Positions 11,208-19,844 of a stretch of 64,000 bases of DNA are shown here, in pieces. This DNA comes from Polaromonas sp. (lineage in GTDB: Bacteria > Pseudomonadota > Gammaproteobacteria > Burkholderiales > Burkholderiaceae_C). The stretch's first letter is position 1. Each line of letters begins with the position of its first letter. The translations under genes and the position numbers were made by a program. The notes beneath the pieces were generated by a model that saw nothing but the letters and a program-made list of their open reading frames with translations, was not told the origin of the DNA and made no database searches. Location: positions 1-64,000 of the forward strand of contig NZ_JAQSDN010000001.1 of the NCBI RefSeq assembly GCF_029945925.1, in the 5' to 3' direction.

Positions 11208-11900
11208 TCAGGCAGCGGGGTCCATGCCCTGGCGGCGCTTGGCCTCGGCGGCCTGCGACGTGTTCATGGACGCCAGCATGGCGCGCACTGCGCCGGCATT
11301 GCCGGAGCCAGTGCAGACGCCGGCAGAAAAAGTGGTGATGATCTGGATGGCCGGTGGCAAGGGGCCCAGCACGGTGATGCCCTCCAGGTGCATCAACTCG
11401 CTCAGTTGCTGAAAGCCCAGCTCGACCTCGCCGCGCGCCACCAGCGAACCGACCGGAATGCCCGGCGGCGGCGTGACGATGCGGCTCTGGATCTCGCCGG
11501 CAATGCCCCAGCGCTCGAACAAGCCGGCCAGCGCCACGCCGCTGGGCCCGGTCGAGTAACTGATGCTGCGCGCGGCACGCACGGCCTCGCGCAGCGCGTC
11601 CTCCGTCGAGATGTCGGGCCTGGGCGCACCGGCGCGCACGGCCACAGCCACACCCGAGCGGACCAGGTCCACTTTGCTGCCGGCCAGCACATGGCCGGAG
11701 GCAATCAGCTTGTCGATCGCGTCGGACGCCAGGATCACCACGTCAAAGGCCTCGCCGGCCTGCACGCGCCGGGCCGCATCGACGCCGCCGACCGACTCGA
11801 TGGCCACGCGACAGTCCGATTGCTGTTCGAAGGCTGCCACCAGATCGGCCAGCACCAGGCGGGTGGCCATGGAGGAAATGCCCTTGATGTCGGTCGTCAT
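11208..11900 (-). CDS. ModA-like substrate-binding-fold protein without signal peptide
   Basis: A 230-residue protein with the fold signature of molybdate-type extracellular binding proteins (VLADLVAAFEQQSDCRVAIESVGG, ISYSTGPSGVALAGLFERWGI, VARGEVELGFQQLSELM). It begins MTTDIKGISSMATRL with no hydrophobic leader, so it is probably cytoplasmic rather than an ABC transport receptor. No modB/modC genes are near. It is the first gene of the protocatechuate operon, directly behind the divergent LysR promoter. The operon has no recognisable LigU/GalD-type oxalomesaconate tautomerase, so this protein is a candidate for that or another accessory step. That is a guess from position. Confidence 0.7.
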   Translation of the reverse strand: MTTDIKGISSMATRLVLADLVAAFEQQSDCRVAIESVGGVDAARRVQAGEAFDVVILASDAIDKLIASGHVLAGSKVDLVRSGVAVAVRAGAPRPDISTEDALREAVRAARSISYSTGPSGVALAGLFERWGIAGEIQSRIVTPPPGIPVGSLVARGEVELGFQQLSELMHLEGITVLGPLPPAIQIITTFSAGVCTGSGNAGAVRAMLASMNTSQAAEAKRRQGMDPAA

Positions 11901-11981
11901 GGCGGTCAGTCAGCGTGGGTGGTCATGCCAGTGATTGTGACCACAGCCCTGCCTCCCGCCAAGGCAGCGCGGTTTCTAGCT

Positions 11982-12019
11982 GATATAACATACCGGCATT
12001 GATCGACGCCTGTTATATC
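11982..12019. promoter_or_regulatory. LysR-type operator between the protocatechuate operon and its regulator
   Basis: A perfect 9-bp inverted repeat, GATATAACA (11982-11990) and TGTTATATC (12011-12019), lies in the 172-bp gap between the divergent operon start (11900) and the LysR gene start (12073). The region is clearly AT-rich compared with its surroundings. A long-spaced dyad in a shared promoter is the normal LysR regulator arrangement; that this regulator binds here is inferred. Confidence 0.6.
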
Positions 12020-12072
12020 CATTCAGGACACTTCAGGACAACTCCCGGGACACCCCGCCGCCCTTCCCCGAC

Positions 12073-13005
12073 ATGGACCTCAAGCAGCTTGAATATTTTG
12101 TGCGCGTGGCCGAACTCGGCAGCTTCACGCGCGCCTCCATTGCGCTGGACATTGCCCAGCCGGCGCTGAGCCGCCAGATCCGCCTGCTGGAGGTGGAGCT
12201 GCGGCAGAACCTGCTGACCCGCAACGGGCGCGGCGCCATCCCGACGGAAGCCGGCAAGCTGCTGCTCAAGCACGGACGCGGCATCCTGCACCAGGTGGAG
12301 GTGGCCCGCGAAGAACTGGGCGCCGCCCGTGGCGCCCTGGCCGGGCGCGTGTCCATCGGCCTGCCGCCCAGCCTGTCCAAACTCATCACGGTGCCGCTCA
12401 CCCGGGCTTTCCGCCAACAGTTGCCGCACGCCCAGCTGACGCTGACCGAAGGCTTTTCCGTGCTGATGCACGAGGGCCTGCGTGTGGGCAACCTCGACAT
12501 GGCCGTGCTCTACAACTCCGAACGCTCGCCCGAGCTGGACATCACGACGCTGCACACCGAAGAGCTGGTGCTGATTTCCCCCAAGACCAGCGTCAAGGCC
12601 GGTGCGGCGAAAAAAGGCAGGGCCGCCAAGCGGCAGCCCATCAGCCTCGCCGAGGTAGCCGACCTGCCCCTGATCCTGCCCAGCCGCCCCAATGCCTTCC
12701 GCATCCTGATCGAGAGCGACATGATCACGATAGGCCGCAAGCCGCAGATCACGCTGGAGGTGGACGGCCTGAACGCCATCCTGAGCCTGGTCAAGGAAGG
12801 CATGGGCCATGCCATTCTGCCAAGCTACACGCTGAGCAACGTCGACGATCCCGAGCCCTTCCTGCTGCGCAGCATCCACTCCCCGCGCATCATGAGTGAG
12901 CTGATGCTGGCGCGCTCCTCGCGCCGCGCCAGTACCGACACGCAGAAAATGGCGGTCGAGGTGGTCAAGTCGGTGGTGGTCGAGGCCATCAAGCCTTACG
13001 CCTGA
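12073..13005 (+). CDS. LysR-family regulator of the protocatechuate operon
   Basis: A 310-residue LysR regulator. The N-terminal helix-turn-helix is MDLKQLEYFVRVAELGSFTR followed by ASIALDIAQPALSRQIRLLE. The effector domain begins near LAGRVSIGLPPSLSKLITVP, a CbbR/NAC-like form. It is divergent from the ten-gene catabolic unit and so probably activates it in response to protocatechuate or a ring-cleavage product, like PmdR/LigR regulators. Its stop overlaps the end of the convergent dehydrogenase gene by 10 bp. Confidence 0.9.
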   Translation: MDLKQLEYFVRVAELGSFTRASIALDIAQPALSRQIRLLEVELRQNLLTRNGRGAIPTEAGKLLLKHGRGILHQVEVAREELGAARGALAGRVSIGLPPSLSKLITVPLTRAFRQQLPHAQLTLTEGFSVLMHEGLRVGNLDMAVLYNSERSPELDITTLHTEELVLISPKTSVKAGAAKKGRAAKRQPISLAEVADLPLILPSRPNAFRILIESDMITIGRKPQITLEVDGLNAILSLVKEGMGHAILPSYTLSNVDDPEPFLLRSIHSPRIMSELMLARSSRRASTDTQKMAVEVVKSVVVEAIKPYA

Positions 13006-13898
13006 CCCGGCTGCAGCAGCAACCGGTCCGCGTAGTCCTGCCAGCGGGCGTCCTTGCCAAGGCCGGCGAACACGCCGGCCCTGGCCTGGTCGGCCACCCA
13101 CTGCTGCTTGTCGGCAATCGCCGAGGCCATGAAGGGGTCGAAGCCGCCCCCGGCCTCGCGCACGGTGTTGGCCGCCTCGCGCATTTCCTCGGCACGGCGC
13201 TGGCCGTGCTGGACCACACGGCTGAAAAAGTAGGCGCCCTGCTTGTCCCAGTCGATGCTCGGGAAGGTTTCGGCCAGCGTCGGCAGCACGTGGTCTTCCA
13301 CGCCGTAGGCGCGCGCCGTGGTGTAACTCTCGATCACCAGCGCCTCCAGGCCCTTGATCATCACGCTGCGGCACATCTTGATGGCGCTGGCCACGCCCAA
13401 CTTTTCGCTGACCGCCTTCGCATCCATGCCCCAGGCCGCCAGCACGCCGGCCAGTTCTGCCGCACGCGCACCGCCCAGCAGCATGGGCACCTTGATGCCG
13501 TAAGGCGGCACCGAGGTCATCACACCGGCTTCGACATAGCGCCCACCGGCGGCGTCGATCAGGGCCGCGGCCTGCTGCTTGGTGCCGGGTGACGCGGAAT
13601 TGAGGTCCAGAAAAAACGTGCCGCGCCGGACATGGGCGGCGGCCGCCTGCGCCACGGCCAGCGTGCTGGACGCCGTGACCGCCGAAATGATCAGGTCGGC
13701 CCGCCCGCACAGCTCCGCCATGGACGCGCACGCCGCCACACCGGCCTGCGCCGCATGGGCGCGCTGCGCGTCGCGCAGGGCCGGCGCATCGAAGGTGAGG
13801 TCCCACGCGCTGATGCCCGCCACCCGGTTCTTGAGGCCGGTGGTGAAAATTTTGCCGACCTCGCCATAACCAATCATGCCGATATGTTCAAACTTCAC
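12996..13898 (-). CDS. NAD(P)-dependent beta-hydroxyacid-type dehydrogenase with DUF1932 domain
   Basis: A 300-residue dehydrogenase. The N-terminal Rossmann domain has IGMIGYGEVGKIF (residues 6-18) and an active-site-like FLDLNSASPGTKQQ. The C-terminal half (SAIKMCRSVMIKGLEALVIESYTTAR onward) is the DUF1932 helical domain found in 6-phosphogluconate dehydrogenase-like proteins. Which hydroxy acid it acts on is unknown. It is transcribed away from the Bug protein and the Liv system and is convergent with the pmd regulator. It may handle a side product of aromatic acid breakdown, but the sequence does not show this. Confidence 0.82.
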   Translation of the reverse strand: MKFEHIGMIGYGEVGKIFTTGLKNRVAGISAWDLTFDAPALRDAQRAHAAQAGVAACASMAELCGRADLIISAVTASSTLAVAQAAAAHVRRGTFFLDLNSASPGTKQQAAALIDAAGGRYVEAGVMTSVPPYGIKVPMLLGGARAAELAGVLAAWGMDAKAVSEKLGVASAIKMCRSVMIKGLEALVIESYTTARAYGVEDHVLPTLAETFPSIDWDKQGAYFFSRVVQHGQRRAEEMREAANTVREAGGGFDPFMASAIADKQQWVADQARAGVFAGLGKDARWQDYADRLLLQPGQA

Positions 13899-13958
13899 GG
13901 ATGTTTCTCCTGCTTTTCCTGCTTCATCTGCGGCCGACCGGTCGCTTCATGAACGTCA

Positions 13959-14924
13959 TTACTGCGTCGGAATCCTGGCGCGCCGGATCACCTCGCCCCA
14001 GCGCCTGGTTTCGCCGGCCAGCAGTTCGGCGGCCTGTTCGGGCGAACTGCCGCGCGCTTCGACATTCAGCTCGGCCAGCTTCCTGCGCACCTCCGGCGCG
14101 TTGACGGCGGCCACCACTTCGCGGTTCAGCCGCGCGATCACAGCGGGCGGCGTTTTGGCCGGCGCGGCCAGCGCGTTCCAGCTGGAAGCCAGAAAAGTGG
14201 GCAGGCCGCTTTCTTTGGCCGTCGGCACCTCGGGCAGCACCGCGGCGCGTCTGTCGCCGGTGACGGCCAGCGCGCGCAGGGCCCCGGCCCTGATCTGCGG
14301 CAGGATGGGGCCGAGGATTTCCACGGCGGCATCGATCTGGCCGCCGCGCAGGGCCGTGACCACCGCCGGCGTGCCGTTGAACGGAACAATCTGCACATCG
14401 GCACCGGAGCTGATCTTGAACAGCTCGGCCGCCAGGTTTTGTGTGCTGCCGATATTGATGCTGCCAAGGTTGAGCTTGCCGGGGTTGGCCTTGGCAAAAG
14501 CCAGCAGGTCGCCCAGGGTCCTGAATTTCGAATCGGCGGGCGTCACCACGGCGATGTCAAAAAAACCCAGCGTGGAGACCGGCGCGAAGTCGCGCACCGC
14601 GTCAAACGGCAGCGACTTGAACAAACCCGCGCTGACCGCCGTGCCGTTGGACATCAGCAGCAGGGTGTGGCCGTCAGGCTCGGCCCTGGCCACCGTCTCG
14701 CCCGCCACCACGCCGCCGGCACCGGGCTTGTTGTCGACCACCACCGGCTGGCCCAGCGACTCGCTGAGTTTTTGCGCCACCGTGCGCGCGGTCAGGTCGG
14801 CCACGCCGCCGGCCCCAAAGGGCACCACGATGCGGATCGGCTTGTTGGGAAAGGTCTGGGCCGCGGCCGGCAGGGCCAGCATCAGGAAGGCCAGCAGGCT
14901 GCCGGCCAGACGTTGAAAAATCAT
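13959..14924 (-). CDS. Bug/TctC-family periplasmic binding protein
   Basis: A 321-residue solute-binding protein. The start at ATG 14924 gives a Sec signal (MIFQRLAGSLLAFLMLALPA) then QTFPNKPIRIVVPFGAGGVADLTAR, the family signature; GAGG lies just upstream. The frame continues 46 codons further upstream, but that part covers a dispersed repeat and looks noncoding. The pocket motif KPGAGGVVAGETVARAEPDG is present. No TctAB membrane partner is near. It is 60 bp upstream of the DUF1932 dehydrogenase on the same strand, so they probably form one unit. Confidence 0.87.
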   Translation of the reverse strand: MIFQRLAGSLLAFLMLALPAAAQTFPNKPIRIVVPFGAGGVADLTARTVAQKLSESLGQPVVVDNKPGAGGVVAGETVARAEPDGHTLLLMSNGTAVSAGLFKSLPFDAVRDFAPVSTLGFFDIAVVTPADSKFRTLGDLLAFAKANPGKLNLGSINIGSTQNLAAELFKISSGADVQIVPFNGTPAVVTALRGGQIDAAVEILGPILPQIRAGALRALAVTGDRRAAVLPEVPTAKESGLPTFLASSWNALAAPAKTPPAVIARLNREVVAAVNAPEVRRKLAELNVEARGSSPEQAAELLAGETRRWGEVIRRARIPTQ

Positions 14925-15013
14925 GGAGTCCTCGGAATCGTTTGCACCGCGCCATTTTGGTCCATCCGGCGGCGCAGCCGGTACCGGCCAGGGGCTGCGC
15001 CGGCAGAAATATG

Positions 15014-15076
15014 AACCAAAAGTGGCTCCAGCCCTTATCAGCCGTGCGCAAGCAGCTATCAATTAAATAGCAAATC
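15014..15076 (+). repeat. Dispersed intergenic repeat, copy 2
   Basis: A good-quality copy: AACCAAAAGTGGCTCCAGCC, CTTATCAGCC, GTGCGCAAGCAGCTATC, AATTAAATAGCAAATC. The GCTAT and ATAGC ends form a small dyad around an AT-rich spacer. It lies between livF and the Bug-protein gene. Confidence 0.85.
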
Positions 15077-15091
15077 AACAACCCATCAAGG

Positions 15092-15796
15092 TCAACGCGC
15101 GACGCCGAGCAGTTGCTCGAGCAGTTGCGGCTGGTCGAGCAACTCGTCCGCCGTGCCGGCGTGCACCACCGTGCCGCGGTCCAGCACCACCGCGCTGTCG
15201 GAGATTCTCAGGATCGCCTGAGGATGCTGCTCGACGATGATGGCCGACAGCCCCTCGTCCCGCGTCACGCGGCGAATCGCCAGCAGCAGCTCCTCGACAA
15301 TGATGGGCGCCAGGCCTTCGAGCGGCTCGTCGAGCAGCAGCAGGCGCGGGTTGAGCACCAGCGCGCGGCCGACCGCCAGCATCTGCTGCTCACCACCCGA
15401 CAGCTGCGTGCCCAGGTTGCTCTTGCGTTCGCCCAGGCGCGGGAACATCTCGTACACCCTATCAGGCGTCCAGCGGCCCGGCCGCGCCACCGCAGTCAGG
15501 TTTTCATGCACCGTCAGCGACTTGAAGATGTTGCGTTCCTGCGGCACCCAGCCTATGCCGGCAGCCGCGCGTTCATGCGGCGCCATCTTGTGCAGGGCCT
15601 TGCCCGCCAGCGTGATGCTGCCGCCGTGCTGGCGCGTGGCGCCGGCCAGCGTGTTGATCAGCGTGGTCTTGCCGGTGCCGTTGCGTCCCAGCAGCGCCAG
15701 CGTCTTGCCTTCGGCCAGCGACAGCGACACGCCCTGCAGCACCACCGCCTCGCCGTAACCGGCGCTCAGACCTTCAACCCTGAGCAGTTCAGTCAT
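15092..15796 (-). CDS. livF: Branched-chain-type ABC transporter ATPase LivF
   Basis: A 234-residue ATPase, the second of the two nucleotide-binding subunits of a LivFGHMK-type importer. Walker A is GRNGTGKTT, the signature is LSGGEQQML, and Walker B is LLLLDEPLEGLAP. The start at 15796 is preferred, giving MTELLRVEGLSAGYGEAV and an 8-bp overlap with livG; a start 18 bp upstream is possible. It is the last gene of the operon livH-livM-livG-livF. The solute may be an aromatic acid or amide rather than an amino acid, given the location. Confidence 0.93.
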   Translation of the reverse strand: MTELLRVEGLSAGYGEAVVLQGVSLSLAEGKTLALLGRNGTGKTTLINTLAGATRQHGGSITLAGKALHKMAPHERAAAGIGWVPQERNIFKSLTVHENLTAVARPGRWTPDRVYEMFPRLGERKSNLGTQLSGGEQQMLAVGRALVLNPRLLLLDEPLEGLAPIIVEELLLAIRRVTRDEGLSAIIVEQHPQAILRISDSAVVLDRGTVVHAGTADELLDQPQLLEQLLGVAR

Positions 15797-16553
15797 GCCG
15801 GGCCTCCTCGCCATGGCCTAGATAGACCGCCTTGACTTCGGGATCATTGGCAATCTGTTCCGGGTCGCCTTCGGTCAGCACCGTGCCGTTGACCAGCACC
15901 GTCATGCGTGTGGCAAAGCTGAACACCAGGTCCATGTCATGTTCGATCAGCAGCACCGACACGTCGGCCGGCAGGGCCGCCACGGTTTGCAGCAGCTCCT
16001 CGCGTTCGCCGGCTGGCACACCGGCCACGGGTTCGTCGAGCAGCAGCACGCGCGGCTCGCAGGCCAGCGCAATCGCAATTTCCAGCAGCCGGCGCTTGCC
16101 GTAGGCCAGCACGCGGGTCGGCTGGTCCATCACCTCGGTCAGGTGAAACTGCTCCAGCAGTTGCGCACAGCGCTCGCTCACCGCGGCGTTGCGCCCCAGC
16201 GCCTGCCACCAGCGCAGGCCCAGGCCCTGGTGTTGCGACACCGTCAGCGCCAGCGTCTGCAGCGGGGTCAGGGAGTCGAACAGCTGGTTGATCTGGAAGG
16301 TGCGCACCATGCCGCGCTGCACGCGCTGGTGCGGCGCCAGCTGCGTGATGTCTTCGCCGAGCAGGGTGATGCGCCCTTCGGTCGGCTGCAGCACGCCCGT
16401 CAGCAGATTGATCAGCGTCGTCTTGCCGGCACCGTTGGGGCCGATCAGCGCGTGGCGCGCGCCTTTTTGCAGGTTCAACGTAACGTTGTTGGTCGCCGTG
16501 ATGCCGCCAAAACGCATCACCAGGCCGCTGGCCTGAAGCACGGTCTGTGTCAT
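15789..16553 (-). CDS. livG: Branched-chain-type ABC transporter ATPase LivG
   Basis: A 254-residue ATPase. Walker A is GPNGAGKTTLINLLTG, with the extended LivG-type switch region (HQRVQRGMVRTFQINQLFDSLT), and Walker B is VLLLDEPVAGVPAGE. The ABC signature is degenerate (LAYGKRRLLEIA in place of LSGGQ), as is common in LivG. The start at 16553 overlaps the livM stop as ATGA, so translation is probably coupled. The frame stays open far upstream, antisense-like with respect to livM, and that part is not coding. Confidence 0.93.
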   Translation of the reverse strand: MTQTVLQASGLVMRFGGITATNNVTLNLQKGARHALIGPNGAGKTTLINLLTGVLQPTEGRITLLGEDITQLAPHQRVQRGMVRTFQINQLFDSLTPLQTLALTVSQHQGLGLRWWQALGRNAAVSERCAQLLEQFHLTEVMDQPTRVLAYGKRRLLEIAIALACEPRVLLLDEPVAGVPAGEREELLQTVAALPADVSVLLIEHDMDLVFSFATRMTVLVNGTVLTEGDPEQIANDPEVKAVYLGHGEEARHD

Positions 16554-17521
16554 GCGCCGCCCCGCTTCCTGAACCAGGTCCAGGGCCGTAGCAGGCGCTC
16601 GCGCCCGACCAGCACCAGCACCACGAGGAACAGGCCGATCCAGAAGGTCCAGTACTGCGGCGTGATGCTCGAGAGCGTGTCCTGCATCAGCTTGAACACC
16701 ACCGCACCGACAATGCCGCCGTACAGCCAGCCCACACCGCCGACCACCAGCACCAGCATCACGTCGGCCGAGCGGTGGAAGTCGAACACGTCGAGCGAGG
16801 CAAAACCGGTGGTCTGCGCCAGCAAGGCACCCGCCGCACCGGCCACACCGGCCGACACCGTGTAGACCAGCGCCAGCCGCGAATGCACCGGAATGCCGAT
16901 GGCCATGGCGCGCAGGCGGTTGTCCCGAATCGCCATCAGTGTGGCGCCGAACGGTGAACGCACCAGGCGCCGGGCCAGCACAAAAAACACCAGACCGACA
17001 CACAGTGAGTAATACGCCGCGGTACGGCCGCTCATGTCGAACTCGAAGGCGCCGAGCAGCGGCCCCATGACCACGCCCTGCAGGCCATCGGCGCCGCCGG
17101 TGAGCCAGTCCAGCCGGTTCGCCAGCTCCATCAGGATCAGGCCCATGCCCAGCGTGACCATCAGCCGCGTCAGGTCGCTGCCGCGCATGATGGTCAGGCT
17201 GCAGATCGCCCCCAGCAGGGTCGAGATGCCAATGGCAAAGGCCAGGCCGACCAGTGGGTCCGGCATCACGTGTTTGGCAAACAGGGCGGCCGCATAGGCG
17301 CCCATGCCGAAAAACGCCGCATGGCCGAGCGAGACGATGCCGGTGTAGCCCAGGATCAGGTCCAGCGAAATGGCAAACAGCGCCACGATGGCAATTTCGT
17401 TGATGATCAGCGCGTGGCTGGACAGCAGCAGCGGCGAGGCAAAGGCCAGCAGCCACAACACCGGCTCCCAGGGCTTGAGGCGCGAGCTGTGGAGCAGGGA
17501 TTTCCGGGCAGTGTTGTTCAT
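16550..17521 (-). CDS. livM: Branched-chain-type ABC transporter permease LivM
   Basis: A 323-residue integral membrane permease with about eight to ten hydrophobic segments. It carries the family-typical LDLILGYTGIVSLGHAAFFGMGAY and the cytoplasmic coupling region SPFGATLMAIRDNRLRAMAIGI. The ATG at 17521 overlaps the livH stop (ATGA); a GTG one codon upstream is an alternative. It pairs with LivH to form the pore. Confidence 0.93.
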   Translation of the reverse strand: MNNTARKSLLHSSRLKPWEPVLWLLAFASPLLLSSHALIINEIAIVALFAISLDLILGYTGIVSLGHAAFFGMGAYAAALFAKHVMPDPLVGLAFAIGISTLLGAICSLTIMRGSDLTRLMVTLGMGLILMELANRLDWLTGGADGLQGVVMGPLLGAFEFDMSGRTAAYYSLCVGLVFFVLARRLVRSPFGATLMAIRDNRLRAMAIGIPVHSRLALVYTVSAGVAGAAGALLAQTTGFASLDVFDFHRSADVMLVLVVGGVGWLYGGIVGAVVFKLMQDTLSSITPQYWTFWIGLFLVVLVLVGRERLLRPWTWFRKRGGA

Positions 17522-18393
17522 CACTTGCCCCCCTTGCGCACAAACAGGCCCTGCGGGCGCCAGATCAGGATGACGATCATCAGGCTGTAGACGATGAAGG
17601 CGCCGAGCTTGGGCACGTAGTATTTGCCCGCCACGTCGGCAATGCCCAACAGCAGCGCCGCCAGCAGCGGCCCGGTGATGGACGAGGTGCCGCCGACGGC
17701 GACAACGATCAAAAAGTAAATCATGAATTTCAGCGGAAAGGTCGGGTCCAGCCCCAGCACTTCGGCGCCCAGCGCGCCGCCCAGGCCGGCGAGACCCGAG
17801 CCGACCGCAAAGGTGGAGAGGAACACCACATTGACATTGATGCCCAGGCCCGCGGCCACACGCTGGTCATCGACCGAGGCGCGCAGGCGGCTGCCGAAAC
17901 GGGTGCGGGCCAGCACATACTGCAGCGCAATCGTCAGCGCCGCACACACGGCGATGATGAACAGCCGGTAGTGCCCCATGCCCAGCACCCAGTCGCCACT
18001 GCCGAACTCGGTGCGCCCGCGCAGCCAGTCGGGCAGCTGGATGATCTGCTGGGTCGAGCCCATGAAATAGTCCATGCTGGCCACGGCCATGAAGGTCAGG
18101 CCAATGGAAAACAGCACCTGGTCCAGGTGCGGCCGTGCGTACATGGGCCGGTACAAGGTGCGCTCCAGCACCCCGCCGAGCAGCGCGGCACCGAGGAAAG
18201 CCAGCGGCAGACACAGCAGGAAGGGCACGCCCAGGCGCTGCATCAGCAGCACCGTGATGTAGCCGCCGACCATGGCAAACGCGCCATGCGCCAGGTTGAT
18301 GAAATTCATCAGGCCCATGGTGACCGCCAGGCCGACCGCGAGCACAAACAGCAGCATGCCGTAGGCAATGCCGTCAAAAAGAATGGTCAACAT
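17521..18393 (-). CDS. livH: Branched-chain-type ABC transporter permease LivH
   Basis: A 290-residue permease with eight or so membrane segments. The N-terminus MLTILFDGIAYGMLLFVLAV and the motif GLAVTMGLMNFINLAHGAFAM are diagnostic for LivH. The coupling helix region is TRFGSRLRASVDDQRVAAGLGIN. It is the first of the four cytoplasmic/membrane genes; the binding-protein gene lies 139 bp upstream on the same strand. Confidence 0.93.
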   Translation of the reverse strand: MLTILFDGIAYGMLLFVLAVGLAVTMGLMNFINLAHGAFAMVGGYITVLLMQRLGVPFLLCLPLAFLGAALLGGVLERTLYRPMYARPHLDQVLFSIGLTFMAVASMDYFMGSTQQIIQLPDWLRGRTEFGSGDWVLGMGHYRLFIIAVCAALTIALQYVLARTRFGSRLRASVDDQRVAAGLGINVNVVFLSTFAVGSGLAGLGGALGAEVLGLDPTFPLKFMIYFLIVVAVGGTSSITGPLLAALLLGIADVAGKYYVPKLGAFIVYSLMIVILIWRPQGLFVRKGGK

Positions 18394-18435
18394 GTTTTGG
18401 CCGGATAGTCAGAAGCTGCTTGAAGGAGGCCATTT

Positions 18436-18520
18436 CAGGAACGCCGCGGAACCGGCTTCGCCGGGCCGCAGGCGTTGCCCCCTGCAAGGGGGAAACAGGC
18501 TACACGCAGTGAGCCTGGAT
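18436..18520. repeat. Intergenic repeat of the GAACCGGCTTCGCCGGGCC type
   Basis: Contains GGAACCGGCTTCGCCGGGCC, then GCAGGCGTTGCCCCCTGCAA and GGGGGAAACAGGC. It has two nested hairpins (CCGGC/GCCGG and GCCCCCTGCAAGGGGG). I recognise this class from intergenic regions of Comamonadaceae genomes. It separates livH from the binding-protein gene and may reduce read-through to the membrane subunits. Confidence 0.65.
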
Positions 18521-18532
18521 GGGGGTGTGCCA

Positions 18533-19705
18533 CTACTTCGTCTTGCCCGGGTCTTTCACGTCCTTGATCGTTTCGAACTCGACGTTGTAGAGCTGGCCGC
18601 CGACTTTTTCGACCTTGCGGATGTAGACGTTCTGCACGATGTCGCGGGTCTGCGCATCGATGAACACCGGGCCGCGCGGGCTCTCGAAGACCTGGCCTTT
18701 CATCGCGCCCAGCAGGGCCTCGCCGCCGCCGTTGCCTTTGGTGGTTTTCAGGGCTTCGTAGATCACGCGCATGCCGTCGTAACCGCCGACGGCCATGAAG
18801 TTGGGGCGCAGGCCCTTGTTGGCCTTGCTGAAAGCGTCGACAAACTTCTGGTTCAGCGCCGACTTGTGCGCCGCGGAGTAGTGGTGCGAAGTCACCACAC
18901 CCACCGCGACATCACCCATGTCGTTCAGGATGTCGTCATCGGTCACGTCGCCGGTGGCGATCAGCTTGATGCCGGCCTTGTCCAGGCCGCGTTCGGCGAA
19001 CTGCTTCATCAGCGCGGAACCGGCGCCAGACGGCACAAAGGCAAACACCGCGTCGGGCTTGGCGTCGCGCACTTTTTGCAGGAAGGGGGCGAAATCGGGG
19101 TTGCGCAGCGGCACCCGCACGGCATCAACCACGACGCCGCCGTTGAAGGTGAAGCGGTCCTTGAAGGTGCGCTCGGCATCGATGCCCGGGCCGTAGTCGG
19201 ACACCAGGCTCACCACCTTCTTGATGCCGTTTTTCGGCGCCCAGTCGGCAATGCCGATGGTGACCTGCGGCAAGGTGAAGCTGGTGCGCACGATGTAGGG
19301 CGAAGCCTGCGTGATGCTGGAGGTGGCCGCCGCCATCACCACCATCGGTGTCTTGGACTGCGTGGCCAGCGGCGCGGTGGCAAAGGCCAGCGGCGTCAGG
19401 CCGAAGCCGGCCAGCACGTTGACCTTGTCGTTGACGATCATCTCCTGCGCCAGGCGCTTGGTCACGTCGGGGGTGCCGGTGTCGTCCTTGATGATCAGCT
19501 CGATCTTCTTGCCGGCCACATTGTCGCCGTTCTGGGCCATGTAGAGCTTGGCCGCCGCTTCAATCTGGCGCCCGGTCGAGGCGAAAGGACCGGTCATGGG
19601 AAGAATCAGGCCGACCTTGAAGGTGTTGGTCTGCGCGACAGCGCTGCCTGCGGCCAGGGTGGCGACAGCCAGGGCGATGGAGCCGAGAAAGATTCGTTTT
19701 TGCAT
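18533..19705 (-). CDS. Branched-chain-type ABC transporter substrate-binding protein
   Basis: A 390-residue periplasmic binding protein of the LivK type. The start at 19705 gives a Sec signal (MQKRIFLGSIALAVATLAAG, cleavage after AVA-Q) followed by NTFKVGLILPMTGPFASTGRQ, the usual opening of the family. It supplies substrate to LivHMGF encoded downstream. The ligand cannot be fixed. Its position between aromatic-acid gene sets favours an aromatic carboxylate or similar over leucine, but that is inference. Confidence 0.9.
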   Translation of the reverse strand: MQKRIFLGSIALAVATLAAGSAVAQTNTFKVGLILPMTGPFASTGRQIEAAAKLYMAQNGDNVAGKKIELIIKDDTGTPDVTKRLAQEMIVNDKVNVLAGFGLTPLAFATAPLATQSKTPMVVMAAATSSITQASPYIVRTSFTLPQVTIGIADWAPKNGIKKVVSLVSDYGPGIDAERTFKDRFTFNGGVVVDAVRVPLRNPDFAPFLQKVRDAKPDAVFAFVPSGAGSALMKQFAERGLDKAGIKLIATGDVTDDDILNDMGDVAVGVVTSHHYSAAHKSALNQKFVDAFSKANKGLRPNFMAVGGYDGMRVIYEALKTTKGNGGGEALLGAMKGQVFESPRGPVFIDAQTRDIVQNVYIRKVEKVGGQLYNVEFETIKDVKDPGKTK

Positions 19706-19844
19706 GGTCTCTCCAGAGGGTTCGAAAAAAGGGGCATTCAACAGATCACCCGGGACTATCCCCCGCTATGGGCAGATGCGCAAGATGGATTTCAGCCTTG
19801 CAGTTATAGCAAATATGCATACCAGGAGCCACGCGTTGCAGTGC

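Noticed and set aside
12013-13806. Minus-strand open frame of 597 codons across the pmd regulator and the DUF1932 gene
   Set aside because: Both real genes are well supported in other frames; this one has no domain.
15789-17543. Possible 584-residue fusion in the livG frame
   Set aside because: The extra N-terminal part lies over livM in another frame; the ATGA overlap at 16553 gives a normal livG.
19767-19808. Possible tenth copy of the dispersed repeat (GCGCAAG and TATAGCAAAT)
   Set aside because: The two segments are there, but the AGCAGCTATC core is missing and spacing is off.
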